A DNA stretch of 33,182 nucleotides, from contig LNFB01000093.1 of assembly GCA_001464385.1 (NCBI GenBank), forward strand, positions 1-33,182, written 5' to 3'. The translations under genes and the position numbers were made by a program. The DNA is from Deltaproteobacteria bacterium Ga0077550. GTDB taxonomy: Bacteria > Myxococcota_A > Polyangia > Nannocystales > Nannocystaceae. This document shows, piece after piece, positions 15,785 through 22,720 of the stretch. Below the pieces are notes generated by a model. That model saw only the letters and a list, made by a program, of their open reading frames with translations, ran no database searches and was not told where the DNA came from. The first letter of the stretch is position 1. Each line of letters begins with the position of its first letter.

Positions 15785-16902
15785 CGTGCATCGACTCCAG
15801 CGGGTTCGAACGGGGACGCGATCGCCAAGGGCGGCCGCACGCAGTATGTCTCGGGCACGAGGTAGACGGTGACGTTGCTGCCGTCTGCGGTGTGCTTGAG
15901 GGACGCGTAGCTCTGGATGCCGACGCCGGCGCAGAGCGGGCGTGCGGCGAACGCGGGGATCGCCGACTCGTAGGCCGCGGTCGCGATGCCCACGCTGCGC
16001 AGGTACGCGCAGATGCGGTCGCTGGCCACTTGATCGTCGCGCGCGTACCCGCGGATCGGCACGTGCAGCGTCGCGGACGGTCGGGCCTCCCCCTGCACCC
16101 ACGAGAAGCACGTGATGATCGGCTTGGCGTCGTAGGGGCCGTCGCCGCCCGTCATGCGCCGACAGAAGTCGCTCGCCTCGCCCGCGACGTAGCCGCGGCA
16201 ATTCTTGAGCGCCTGCTCGATCCCGCGGCCATCGATGCCGTGGTGGCGGACGTAGACCTTCACGCGCGCGTGTCGGTCGGCGCTGAGATCGAGTCCGAAG
16301 TACTTGAGCTCGTCGGCCTCGTCGCGCGCCAGCACGTCGCGCAGCAGCGGCCACGCCTCGTCGATCCCGAGGCACAGCAACGCCTGCGCGACCCGCTGCG
16401 CGGCGCTCGGCACCCCGGACGGACCGCCGACCTGCGGGTTCAGGTAGACCTTGACCGCCGGAGGCGCGGCGCCCTCGAACCCGACCGCGTGCCAGCGCGC
16501 GAGCTGGGCTGTCGGCGCGTCGCTGCGGAAGAGCGACTCGATCGTGCGGAGCCGATCGAGGGGGACCCCGAGGCGCGCCGCGAGCTGGTCGGTCATCGCC
16601 TCGCCCGCGGCCTGCAGATCGGCGAGGCTCGGCGTGGCCCCGCCCGTCTCCACCAGCACGCGCAGCGCGGCGTGCTTGCGGTTGAGGGCCACCGAGAACT
16701 CGAAGGGCCCGTGGTCATCGCAGATGTCCGAGGGCCACGCGGGGGGCTCCGATCGGGGGCGGGCGCCGTGGTCCCCGAGGAGGTCGACGACGCAGTCGCG
16801 GATCTCGTCCCGGCGCGCCTCGAACCCGAAACCGGCCACGAGGGCGTCGACCTTGCGGGTCGCCTGCTCCGCGAGGGTCCCTGGTTCCGTCATCTCGGGC
16901 AT
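15781..16902 (-). CDS. DMATS-type aromatic (indole) prenyltransferase, ABBA fold
   Basis: A 373-residue enzyme that should transfer a dimethylallyl or longer prenyl group from its diphosphate to an aromatic acceptor, typically tryptophan or another indole. The aromatic-prenyltransferase pattern is visible in order: GPFEFSVALN (Glu68, acceptor-binding), ALRVLVETGG (Arg81), VKVYLNP (Lys151, Tyr153), DLSADRHARVKVYVRHHG (Arg213, Lys215, Tyr217), SATLHVPIRGYARDD, and YASLKH...VTVYLVPETY. The Arg/Lys cage and Tyr shield bind the diphosphate and allylic cation. As is usual for this soluble family, there is no DDxxD motif. Length matches bacterial DMATS enzymes. It is the first gene of a tight operon with a diiron enzyme and a flavoprotein. 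Alternative starts are ATG 16893 and TTG 16923; 16902 is chosen for AAGAG just upstream. The acceptor and the position prenylated cannot be told from sequence. Confidence 0.9.
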   Translation of the reverse strand: MPEMTEPGTLAEQATRKVDALVAGFGFEARRDEIRDCVVDLLGDHGARPRSEPPAWPSDICDDHGPFEFSVALNRKHAALRVLVETGGATPSLADLQAAGEAMTDQLAARLGVPLDRLRTIESLFRSDAPTAQLARWHAVGFEGAAPPAVKVYLNPQVGGPSGVPSAAQRVAQALLCLGIDEAWPLLRDVLARDEADELKYFGLDLSADRHARVKVYVRHHGIDGRGIEQALKNCRGYVAGEASDFCRRMTGGDGPYDAKPIITCFSWVQGEARPSATLHVPIRGYARDDQVASDRICAYLRSVGIATAAYESAIPAFAARPLCAGVGIQSYASLKHTADGSNVTVYLVPETYCVRPPLAIASPFEPAGVDAR

Positions 16903-16923
16903 GCGCTCTTGACGCGTTACCAA

Positions 16924-17437
16924 CGTTCACCCCCACCGAAAACTGATAGATGAACCACTACTTTTTCAGGGTAGTGGGACGATCGTCCGGACGCAAGTCC
17001 GGGGAATTCTGGCCAAATGGCCAGCGATGCACCGAACGGCCGCGGTGGATGTGGGGTCTTCGGGCGGCAAATGCTGGGTTTGTTGGGTTCCGTCTTCGCG
17101 CTCGCTGCGCAACTCCAGACCGACCGGCCATCCGGCCGACGCCGCAAGCCGTGCGTCGCGTCCCCCCAGCTGGTGAAAAACTCGCACGATTCCAATGGCT
17201 AGGCGCCCGAGACGGGACGGTTCGGCCGACCGGGCGTCATCGCCGCACTTGCGTCCCCATTCGGCTTCATACATGAGTAAACGTTAATCTACGTTGCATT
17301 TTCTAGGATAGGTAAAACCGCGCCGGGATCCGCCTCTGCGAATCCACCTCCGCTCCACCCGACGCCGCCCGCCCGTTGCGATCCCTCAACCCCGTGCCGA
17401 GTCGAGCACTCGTCGGCCCCGATAGGAGTCCCGCGCC
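16924..17437. other. Intergenic region upstream of the prenyltransferase operon
   Basis: About 510 bases between divergent genes with no convincing gene. Short open frames exist on both strands, but their products are Arg/Pro-rich and lack any domain. The part next to the operon (16950-17025) is packed with inverted repeats. A stretch at 17270-17318 is AT-rich compared with everything around it (for example AACGTTAATCTACGTT, with AACGT/ACGTT arms 6 bases apart). It probably holds promoters for both flanking genes, but no good -35/-10 pair was found. Confidence 0.5.
16955..16977. promoter_or_regulatory. Inverted repeat, candidate operator of the prenyltransferase operon
   Basis: CCACTAC and GTAGTGG form a perfect 7-bp inverted repeat around a 9-base spacer TTTTTCAGG, 52 bases upstream of the chosen start codon. 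Two further palindromes follow: CGTCCGGACG (16984-16993) and TGGCCA-AA-TGGCCA (17010-17023). Their placement suits a regulator controlling the operon, or a leader hairpin if transcription begins further upstream. Confidence 0.4.
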
Positions 17438-18547
17438 GTGACGCTACCCCACCGTCTCCCCCTCCTCGCCGCCCTCTTCGCCCTCGCCCCGGTCGCCTGT
17501 GACGACGGCAGCGAGCCCTCTCCCCTCGACACCGAGTTCCGCTGGGGTGGCCACGGCGGAGGTGGCCACGGTGGAGGCGGCCACGGTGGAGGCGGCCACG
17601 GTGGAGGCGGCCACGGCGGAGGCGACTGCGACGACGACGACGACGACGACGGAGCGATCGAGATCGACGCCAAGGCCGGGTTCTCGTGCGACTTCATGAT
17701 CGCCCCGGGGACCCCGCCCGAGCTGATCGCACCGACGATCGAGCGCGACCGCATGTACATGGCGGACCAACCGGGGATGCTCTACGGCAAGCACCTTCCC
17801 CTCAGCATCGACCCGCTCACGGGCGCGATGGCCAGCGGAGGTCGCTACCTCTTCGGCACCAAGCAGCAGGCACACGCGTACAAGGAGTGGGTCACCGAGG
17901 ACTACATCCTCGACGGCGTGCAGTTCCTCGCCCGCCCCGAGGTCGTCGCGCCCGAGTGCCACGAGTGGACCAACATCGGCGCCTACGAGCTCGGCGACAT
18001 CTCGACCGATCACGTGGTGATGCGGACCGAGCGCTGGCAGATCCCCGGCAACAAGAACCGGAAGGACTACCTCGAGGACCTGCTGCCGGACCTCGTCGAC
18101 GAGGCGCAGGAGCGCGGACTCACCGGTGTCTGGCTGCTGTACAGCCGCCCCGAGCAGCTCGTCGAGATCGTCTACATCGACGATCGCGTGGCGCCGCCGG
18201 CCCCCGGTGAGCTCGACTTCGCCAGCTTCTTCGCGCTCGCCGGCTCGCCGACGCTCGGCGGGGCCTTCGACGCGAAGGGCTGGACCCGGGTGCTCGATCG
18301 TACCCACTTCGTCCTGTCGATCTGGTTCCCGTTCGAGCTCGGCGACCAGGGTGCACCGTCGCTGTGGCCCAACTCGCCGCCGCTCCCGGAGCCCTACTGT
18401 GGCGACGGTGTGTGCTCGGTCAGCCGGGGCGAGGCGAACGACAGCTGCGCGGCCGACTGCACCCCGACCTGCGGCGATGCCGAGTGCGACCCGGACGAGG
18501 GCACCGCGAGCTGCCCCGGCGACTGCCGCATCCGCCCCGCGTTCTGA
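17438..18547 (+). CDS. Gly/His/Asp-rich lipoprotein with CGDG cysteine repeats
   Basis: A 369-residue lipoprotein starting at GTG, preceded by AGGAG at good spacing. The signal MTLPHRLPLLAALFALAPVAC ends in Cys21. Mature residues begin with an acidic linker, then five GGHGG-like repeats, then seven consecutive Asp (CDDDDDDDG). The His and Asp runs would bind divalent metals such as Ni, Cu, Zn or Ca; that is inferred from composition. The central domain, residues about 75-310, is globular with aromatic and acidic stretches (HLPLSIDPLTGAM, EWVTEDYILDGVQFL, GVWLLYSRPEQLVEIVYI) and matches no family I recognise. The C terminus has two cysteine modules, YCGDGVCSVSRGEANDSC and TCGDAECDPDEGTASC, common on myxobacterial surface proteins. 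It is a single gene, divergent from the prenyltransferase operon. Function unknown. Confidence 0.85.
   Translation: MTLPHRLPLLAALFALAPVACDDGSEPSPLDTEFRWGGHGGGGHGGGGHGGGGHGGGGHGGGDCDDDDDDDGAIEIDAKAGFSCDFMIAPGTPPELIAPTIERDRMYMADQPGMLYGKHLPLSIDPLTGAMASGGRYLFGTKQQAHAYKEWVTEDYILDGVQFLARPEVVAPECHEWTNIGAYELGDISTDHVVMRTERWQIPGNKNRKDYLEDLLPDLVDEAQERGLTGVWLLYSRPEQLVEIVYIDDRVAPPAPGELDFASFFALAGSPTLGGAFDAKGWTRVLDRTHFVLSIWFPFELGDQGAPSLWPNSPPLPEPYCGDGVCSVSRGEANDSCAADCTPTCGDAECDPDEGTASCPGDCRIRPAF
17546..17620. repeat. 15-bp tandem repeat, five units
   Basis: Five consecutive copies of a GGCGGCCACGGTGGA-like unit encode the GGHGG repeats of the lipoprotein. The copies differ only at a few third-codon positions, so repeat number may vary between strains. 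Confidence 0.95.
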
Positions 18548-18579
18548 ACGGCGTGGGCCCCTCGGTCCTCGCGCCGCCG

Positions 18580-18608
18580 TTGAGTTTGGCCAAGCGGCCG
18601 ATTATGAT
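18580..18608 (+). promoter_or_regulatory. Sigma-70-type promoter
   Basis: TTGAGT and TATGAT are separated by exactly 17 bases; the -10 matches 5 of 6 and the -35 4 of 6. Transcription would start near 18615, leaving a leader of about 75 bases before the ATG at 18691. This is the best vegetative-type promoter seen in the window. Confidence 0.65.
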
Positions 18609-18690
18609 GCCGGTTCGGTGAGCTGCAACGCTCTTCGAACCGCTCGGCAACCGACCGCCGCCCGCACTCTACGCCCCGCGAGGACCCCCC

Positions 18691-19221
18691 ATGGAATTCG
18701 TCTCTCCTGATCCCGACGCGCAAGTCCGTGCCGCGAACGTCCGCGCGACGCTCGACGCCTTCCAGCTGCGCCCGTCGCTGGGTCGAAATCTCATCGATCG
18801 CCACAAGCTCGGCCTCGATGACCTCCGACCGGAGAACTTCATCCCGGTGCAGCGGTGGCTCGACGCGCTCAAGGAGATCCAGGAGGAGATCGGGAGCAAC
18901 CTGCTCCACCGCGTCGGCATCGCGATCCTCGAGAACATCGAGCTGCCCCCGGTCTTCAACAACCTCGAGGCCGTCCTCGGGGCGTTCGACGACATCTACT
19001 ACGCGAACCACCGCGGCAACGTCGGCCACTACTACTCGACGCGACGACCCGATGGGGTCTGGGAGGTGCGCTGCGAGACGCCCTACCCACGGCACTTCGA
19101 GCACGGACTCGTCGTCGGTATCTCGCGCAAGTTCGCCGGCAAACGGCTCTACCACGTCGACTACATCGAGGCGCCGCCGGGCGGCGACCTCACCTGCACG
19201 ATGCTGCTGCGCCCCGCCTGA
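18691..19221 (+). CDS. Unassigned protein, possibly V4R/haem-NO-binding-like
   Basis: A 176-residue soluble protein. The N-terminal part is helical (NVRATLDAFQLRPSLGRNLI, FIPVQRWLDALKEIQEEIGS, LLHRVGIAILENIELPPVF). The C-terminal part is strand-rich: NVGHYYSTRRPDGVWEVRC, CETPYPRHFEHGLVVGISRK and ending APPGGDLTCTMLLRP. The pattern of an aromatic/cysteine strand, then TPYP, then a terminal GGxxC strand reminds me of V4R and related small-molecule sensor domains, which bind hydrophobic ligands. I could not recognise a definite family. It has its own promoter and ends at a strong hairpin shared with the convergent gene. It carries no signal peptide or DNA-binding domain. Confidence 0.7.
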   Translation: MEFVSPDPDAQVRAANVRATLDAFQLRPSLGRNLIDRHKLGLDDLRPENFIPVQRWLDALKEIQEEIGSNLLHRVGIAILENIELPPVFNNLEAVLGAFDDIYYANHRGNVGHYYSTRRPDGVWEVRCETPYPRHFEHGLVVGISRKFAGKRLYHVDYIEAPPGGDLTCTMLLRPA

Positions 19222-19248
19222 TCGCCCGAGACGGGGCTCGGTCGCGAC

Positions 19249-19267
19249 GGGGCCGGCGTCCGGCCCC
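19249..19267. terminator. Hairpin between convergent genes
   Basis: GGGGCCGG-CGT-CCGGCCCC is a perfect 8-bp stem with a 3-base loop, placed between the stops of two convergent genes (19221 and 19280). It works in both directions by symmetry. It lacks a T run on either strand, so it may only stabilise 3' ends or assist Rho. Confidence 0.55.
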
Positions 19268-19279
19268 ACCCGCGTGAAC

Positions 19280-19993
19280 TCAGTACCCGGAGCGCGCCTC
19301 GCCGCCGCGCCCCGGGAGCATCCCCCGGATCCAGGTCGGGCCGTCGGTGAAGAGGTGATCGCGGACCGCCCGCACCGCCCCGCCGACCCCACGCGGGAAG
19401 GCGCGCAGCAGGACATCGAGGTGGCCGTCATCCGACTCGACGCCGTGGACGGTGACGACCGAGGAGACGAGGCCGAGCAGGCGTCGCACCGCCTTGTTCT
19501 TGCCGATCTTCGGGTGCTTCATCAGATCGATGACGAGGCGATTGCCCGTCGACTCGCCGAGCAGGCGGTTGAGCTTGGGCAGGTGCGCCGCGAGGTTGCC
19601 ACTCTTGGTCAGGTCGAGCGCGCCCGACTTGATGAGCGCAGCCACCGGCGACTCGGCGTCGCCGAGCACGCGCAGCGTCGTGCCCTCGAGGCGGACCTCG
19701 ACGCGCAGCTCCTCGGCCGAGAGCTTGATGCGCTCGATGAAGATCGAGGTCACCGCGCGCACGGTGGTGCCCATGAGGCCCAGCGTGGCGGCGACGCGGA
19801 TGCCCGGTGGGTCCGGATCGATCTCGATGTCCTTGGGCCCGCCCTCCCCACCCTGCCCCGCGAGGAAGCGCAGCGAGGCGATGGGCACGCCGAACCGTAG
19901 GCCGATCGCGTTGCGGAAGACGCGGACGAGTTCTTCGGGGTGCGTGCGCAGATAGGAGGTCGTGGCGTCGATCAGTGCTTGGCGTGCGCCCAT
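19280..19993 (-). CDS. Conserved-looking protein of unknown function
   Basis: A 237-residue protein starting MGARQALIDATTSYLRTHPE. It has no signal peptide, transmembrane helix or Cys. The N-terminal helix is followed by alternating hydrophobic strands (IRVAATLGLMGTTVRAVTSI, LRVEVRLEGTTLRVLGD) and then a helical, basic part (LAAHLPKLNRLL, RLVIDLMKHPKIGKNKAVRR, LLGLVSSVVTVHGV). The amphipathic strand pattern loosely recalls lipid-binding DUF2993-type proteins, but I see no signature to support this. The extreme C terminus is Gly/Arg-rich. It converges on the V4R-like gene and is divergent from the IgGFc-binding-like gene. Good codon use and a clean start support a real gene. Confidence 0.75.
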   Translation of the reverse strand: MGARQALIDATTSYLRTHPEELVRVFRNAIGLRFGVPIASLRFLAGQGGEGGPKDIEIDPDPPGIRVAATLGLMGTTVRAVTSIFIERIKLSAEELRVEVRLEGTTLRVLGDAESPVAALIKSGALDLTKSGNLAAHLPKLNRLLGESTGNRLVIDLMKHPKIGKNKAVRRLLGLVSSVVTVHGVESDDGHLDVLLRAFPRGVGGAVRAVRDHLFTDGPTWIRGMLPGRGGEARSGY

Positions 19994-20184
19994 GCCCGGG
20001 CAGCATACGCCCGCCGTCGAACCGACGGGAAGCGCATTCCGGTGCCACGCGACCGCCGACGGCGTCCCCATCCGACGCCGGCCTGGCCCAAGAGGTGTCA
20101 CGACGCCCGAACGCGCGCGCCCGAACCGACCCTTCGTTCGGGAGGCCGGGATGGCCGGGGCCGACCGACCGTGTTACAGGATCG

Positions 20185-21849
20185 ATGGTGGGCCCAACGC
20201 ATCGTGCCTGGGTGTCGGCGTTGGCGTGCGCGCTCGCGGCCTGCGGGTTCGGCGACGAGCGCAACCCACCCGCACCGGTTGCGGGAGCGACGAGCACCGG
20301 CCCGACCGACATCACGGTGGGCAGCGGCGTCGTCGAGCCCACCCCGGATCCCTGCGCGCCCGACGGTGCCGACTCCGGCAGCGACGACGCCATGGCCGAG
20401 GCCGGCGGCGACGACGGCTTCAAGTTCGACGTCGGCGGGCCCGACGGATCGGTGGGCTTCTCGCTGAGCTGCGACGACGTCGCCGACGCCCCGAGCAACC
20501 TCGGCTGCACGTTCTGGGCGGTCGATCTGCCGAACGACGAGCGCGGCACGGAGATGTCGCCACCGGCGGCCGAGCAGCCCTTCGCCGTCGTGGTCGCCAA
20601 CGTCTCCTCCCTCGGCGACGCCAACGTCGAGGTGTTCTCCGGCGTCGACGATGCGCCGCTCACCAGCGCGACGCTCTCGCCCCTGGCCACCCACGTCTTC
20701 GACCTCGGCCAGGCCAGCATCGCCGCCGCGACCACCACGCTCGACGGCGTCGCGTTCCGCATCGAGAGCGACGTCCCCGTCGCCGCCTACCAGTTCAACC
20801 CGGCCGCGAACACGGTCGAGGTCTACTCCAACGACGCGTCGCTGCTCCTGCCGGAGAACGCGCTGGGGGCCGACTACACCGCGGCGACCGCAGACGGGAT
20901 CCTGCTCGGGATGGGCCCCGGCGACACGATGCCCGTCAACGCCGGCGCGTTCGTGTCGGTCGTCGCCACCGTGGACGGCACCGAGGTCGAGTTCTCGCCC
21001 ACGGCGCCGATCGTCGGCGGGATCGCGGATCGCGTCACGCTCGATCGCGGCGAGGTCGCCACCATCATCTCCGACGCGCTGACCGACGGCGGGGGCAACC
21101 TCTCGGGGACGCGCGTCCACGCCAGCGACCCCGTCGCCGTGTTCGCGGGCAACGTCGCGACCGCGATCCCGGCCAACTCCACGGTGTGCTGCGCCGATCA
21201 CCTCGAGCACCAGCTCCTGCCGGCGACCGCATGGGGCGACGCCTATGCGATCGCGCCGCCGCCGGATCCCGACGACGGAGGCGACGCGCCGGCGTTCTAT
21301 CGCATCCTCGCGGGCGACGGCGGGGCCGAGCTGCAGTGGTGCCCCAAGCGACCATCCGGCGCGCCCGAGTCGCTCGGCGCCGGCGAGGGCACGTGGTTCT
21401 CGACGGCCGCGCCGTTCACCGTCGAGAGCCTCGGCGACGACGAGGCGTTCACGATCACCCAGTTCACGCTGAGCAGCACCGAGCTCGGCGACTCGGGCCT
21501 CGGCGATCCGGCGATGATCGTGCTGCCGCCCACCGGACAGCACGAGCAACGCTCGCTCTTCGCGATCCCGGAGGGCTACGAGCGCAACTGGGCGACGGTC
21601 GTGGTCCGCGGCGCGGGCGAGGTGCGGCTCGACGGCGACGCGATCCCAGCGGAGGACTTCACCGACGTCGGCACCCTCGCGGGCGCATCGCACCGCTACG
21701 TGCACGTCGAGCTCGCGGCCGGCACCCACTCGCTCGAAGCCGAGGCGCCGGCCGGCGTCACCGTGATGGGGGTCGACGTCGCGGTCGGCTACGGCTTCGC
21801 GGGCGCGTCGGGCGTGCGCGTGCTGTCGGTGCCGCCGGCGGCAGGCTGA
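20185..21849 (+). CDS. IgGFc-binding-like surface lipoprotein
   Basis: A 554-residue lipoprotein. The signal MVGPTHRAWVSALACALAAC has a textbook lipobox LAAC, lipidated at Cys20. A Pro/Thr/Asp-rich linker follows to about residue 90. The remainder is a long beta-rich region resembling the IgGFc-binding N-terminal domain found on many bacterial surface proteins. It includes NLGCTFWAVDLPND, QPFAVVVANVSSL, VAFRIESDVPVAAYQFNP, DASLLLPENALGADYTA, GTRVHASDPVAVFAGN, and the CCADHLEHQLLPATAWGDAY signature. Its Cys pair is typical. In eukaryotes such domains bind antibodies; in bacteria the role is unknown and probably adhesive. Its end overlaps the convergent DUF952 gene by 61 bases. GTG 20188 is a possible alternative start. 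Confidence 0.88.
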   Translation: MVGPTHRAWVSALACALAACGFGDERNPPAPVAGATSTGPTDITVGSGVVEPTPDPCAPDGADSGSDDAMAEAGGDDGFKFDVGGPDGSVGFSLSCDDVADAPSNLGCTFWAVDLPNDERGTEMSPPAAEQPFAVVVANVSSLGDANVEVFSGVDDAPLTSATLSPLATHVFDLGQASIAAATTTLDGVAFRIESDVPVAAYQFNPAANTVEVYSNDASLLLPENALGADYTAATADGILLGMGPGDTMPVNAGAFVSVVATVDGTEVEFSPTAPIVGGIADRVTLDRGEVATIISDALTDGGGNLSGTRVHASDPVAVFAGNVATAIPANSTVCCADHLEHQLLPATAWGDAYAIAPPPDPDDGGDAPAFYRILAGDGGAELQWCPKRPSGAPESLGAGEGTWFSTAAPFTVESLGDDEAFTITQFTLSSTELGDSGLGDPAMIVLPPTGQHEQRSLFAIPEGYERNWATVVVRGAGEVRLDGDAIPAEDFTDVGTLAGASHRYVHVELAAGTHSLEAEAPAGVTVMGVDVAVGYGFAGASGVRVLSVPPAAG

Positions 21850-22190
21850 GCGCACCACGACGGCCACCGCAGCGCGCCGTCGTCGTCGCGCGGCAGCGCA
21901 GCGGCGTGGACCACCGCGGCCCGCGTCAGCGCGCCGTAGAGGTGGGGGAACGATGCGCCGCCGCGCGAGGTCTCCCAGCGCAGCGCGTCCCCGAGCGCGG
22001 CGACGTCGACCGCGAGCAACCAGAGATCCTCGCGATCGGCGAAGTGGAGCGCCGCGGTCTGGGCCACCTGCGCGCAGCTCGACAGGTGCACGAACCCGTC
22101 GCGCGCGTCGACGGCCGACGCGGGCAGCGTGCCCTCGGCCCCGCAGCGCTCCCACTGCGCGGCGCCACAGATCTTGAAGACCACCTCCAC
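21789..22190 (-). CDS. DUF952 family protein
   Basis: A 133-residue cytoplasmic protein with a GTG start, either at 22190 or two codons later at 22184. The DUF952 pattern is clear: FKICGAAQWERC, DGFVHLSSCAQVAQTAALHF, DLWLLAVDVAALGDALRWE, SRGGASFPHLYGAL. The conserved His of HLSS and the SRGG...FPHLYG loop form the putative active site; the reaction is not known, though the fold relates to ADP-ribose-linked enzymes. The first GTG lies one base after the stop of the parvulin gene (TGA-C-GTG), so the two are almost certainly translated from one message. The last 20 codons overlap the convergent IgGFc-binding-like gene. Confidence 0.85.
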   Translation of the reverse strand: MEVVFKICGAAQWERCGAEGTLPASAVDARDGFVHLSSCAQVAQTAALHFADREDLWLLAVDVAALGDALRWETSRGGASFPHLYGALTRAAVVHAAALPRDDDGALRWPSWCAQPAAGGTDSTRTPDAPAKP

Positions 22191-22191
22191 G

Positions 22192-22512
22192 TCAGCCGTT
22201 GCGGCGGATGATGTGGTAGCCGAAGGGCGTCTCGACGACGCCGCTGGTGCCGTGGACCGGCAACGCGAACGCGGCCTCCTCGAAGGCACCGACCATCTGG
22301 CCCCGACCGAAGCTCCCGAGGTCGCCGCCCTTGGCCTTGGACGGGCAGTCCGAGTGGGCCCGAGCGAGCGCGGCAAAGTCAGCGCCCTGCTGGAGTTCTT
22401 CGTCGAGCCGCGCGATCTCGGCCTGTGCCTCGGCCTTGCTGCGCGTCGCCGTCGACCGCATCGAGCCCTGGTACATGAGGAGGATATGGGAGGCTTGGAC
22501 GCGATCGGCCAT
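22192..22512 (-). CDS. Parvulin-type peptidyl-prolyl cis-trans isomerase
   Basis: A 106-residue single-domain parvulin (PpiC-like), catalysing cis-trans isomerisation of Xaa-Pro bonds. Motifs are [13 protein letters not shown] at the start, [20 protein letters not shown] (catalytic Asp/Cys region), [20 protein letters not shown], and [11 protein letters not shown] at the end. There is no signal peptide, so it is a cytoplasmic enzyme like E. coli PpiC rather than SurA or PrsA. The start MADR was chosen over a GTG three codons upstream. It is the first gene of a pair with DUF952. Confidence 0.93.
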   Translation of the reverse strand: MADRVQASHILLMYQGSMRSTATRSKAEAQAEIARLDEELQQGADFAALARAHSDCPSKAKGGDLGSFGRGQMVGAFEEAAFALPVHGTSGVVETPFGYHIIRRNG

Positions 22513-22540
22513 GCGCGTCACGTTAGCCCAACCACGTCAC

Positions 22541-22560
22541 CTGGGTCACGCTGGGTCACG
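22541..22560. repeat. Two tandem copies of a 10-bp element
   Basis: CTGGGTCACG occurs twice in immediate succession in the 208-base region between the divergent parvulin and PilZ genes. A related CACGTCAC lies just before. One-turn spacing puts both copies on the same DNA face, as regulator sites often are. No -10/-35 pair was assigned. Confidence 0.35.
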
Positions 22561-22720
22561 CTGGCGCGACGTGGTGTCGAGGGGTTGTCACCGGGTCCGC
22601 ACCGGGGATTCCCGCGGGGTACCTCGCCCCCATTCGGGCGGGCGGACTCGGGGCTCGCAGGCCCGATGACCGCGCTCGGCAAACGCGCTACCGTCGACGT
22701 GGGGGGAGCACGCGGGGCGG

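Noticed and set aside
16917..17276. Short open frames on both strands in the gap upstream of the prenyltransferase operon
   Set aside because: No domains, poor codon pattern, and they overlap the inverted repeats and probable promoters.
17546..17620. CRISPR-like short repeats
   Set aside because: The repeats have no spacers and encode GGHGG in frame; the same holds for the repeats at 23966-24202 and 2379-2459.
18547..18581. AACGGCG/CGCCGTT inverted repeat after the His-rich lipoprotein gene as a terminator
   Set aside because: The arms are 21 bases apart, there is no T run, and the right arm overlaps the -35 box of the next promoter.
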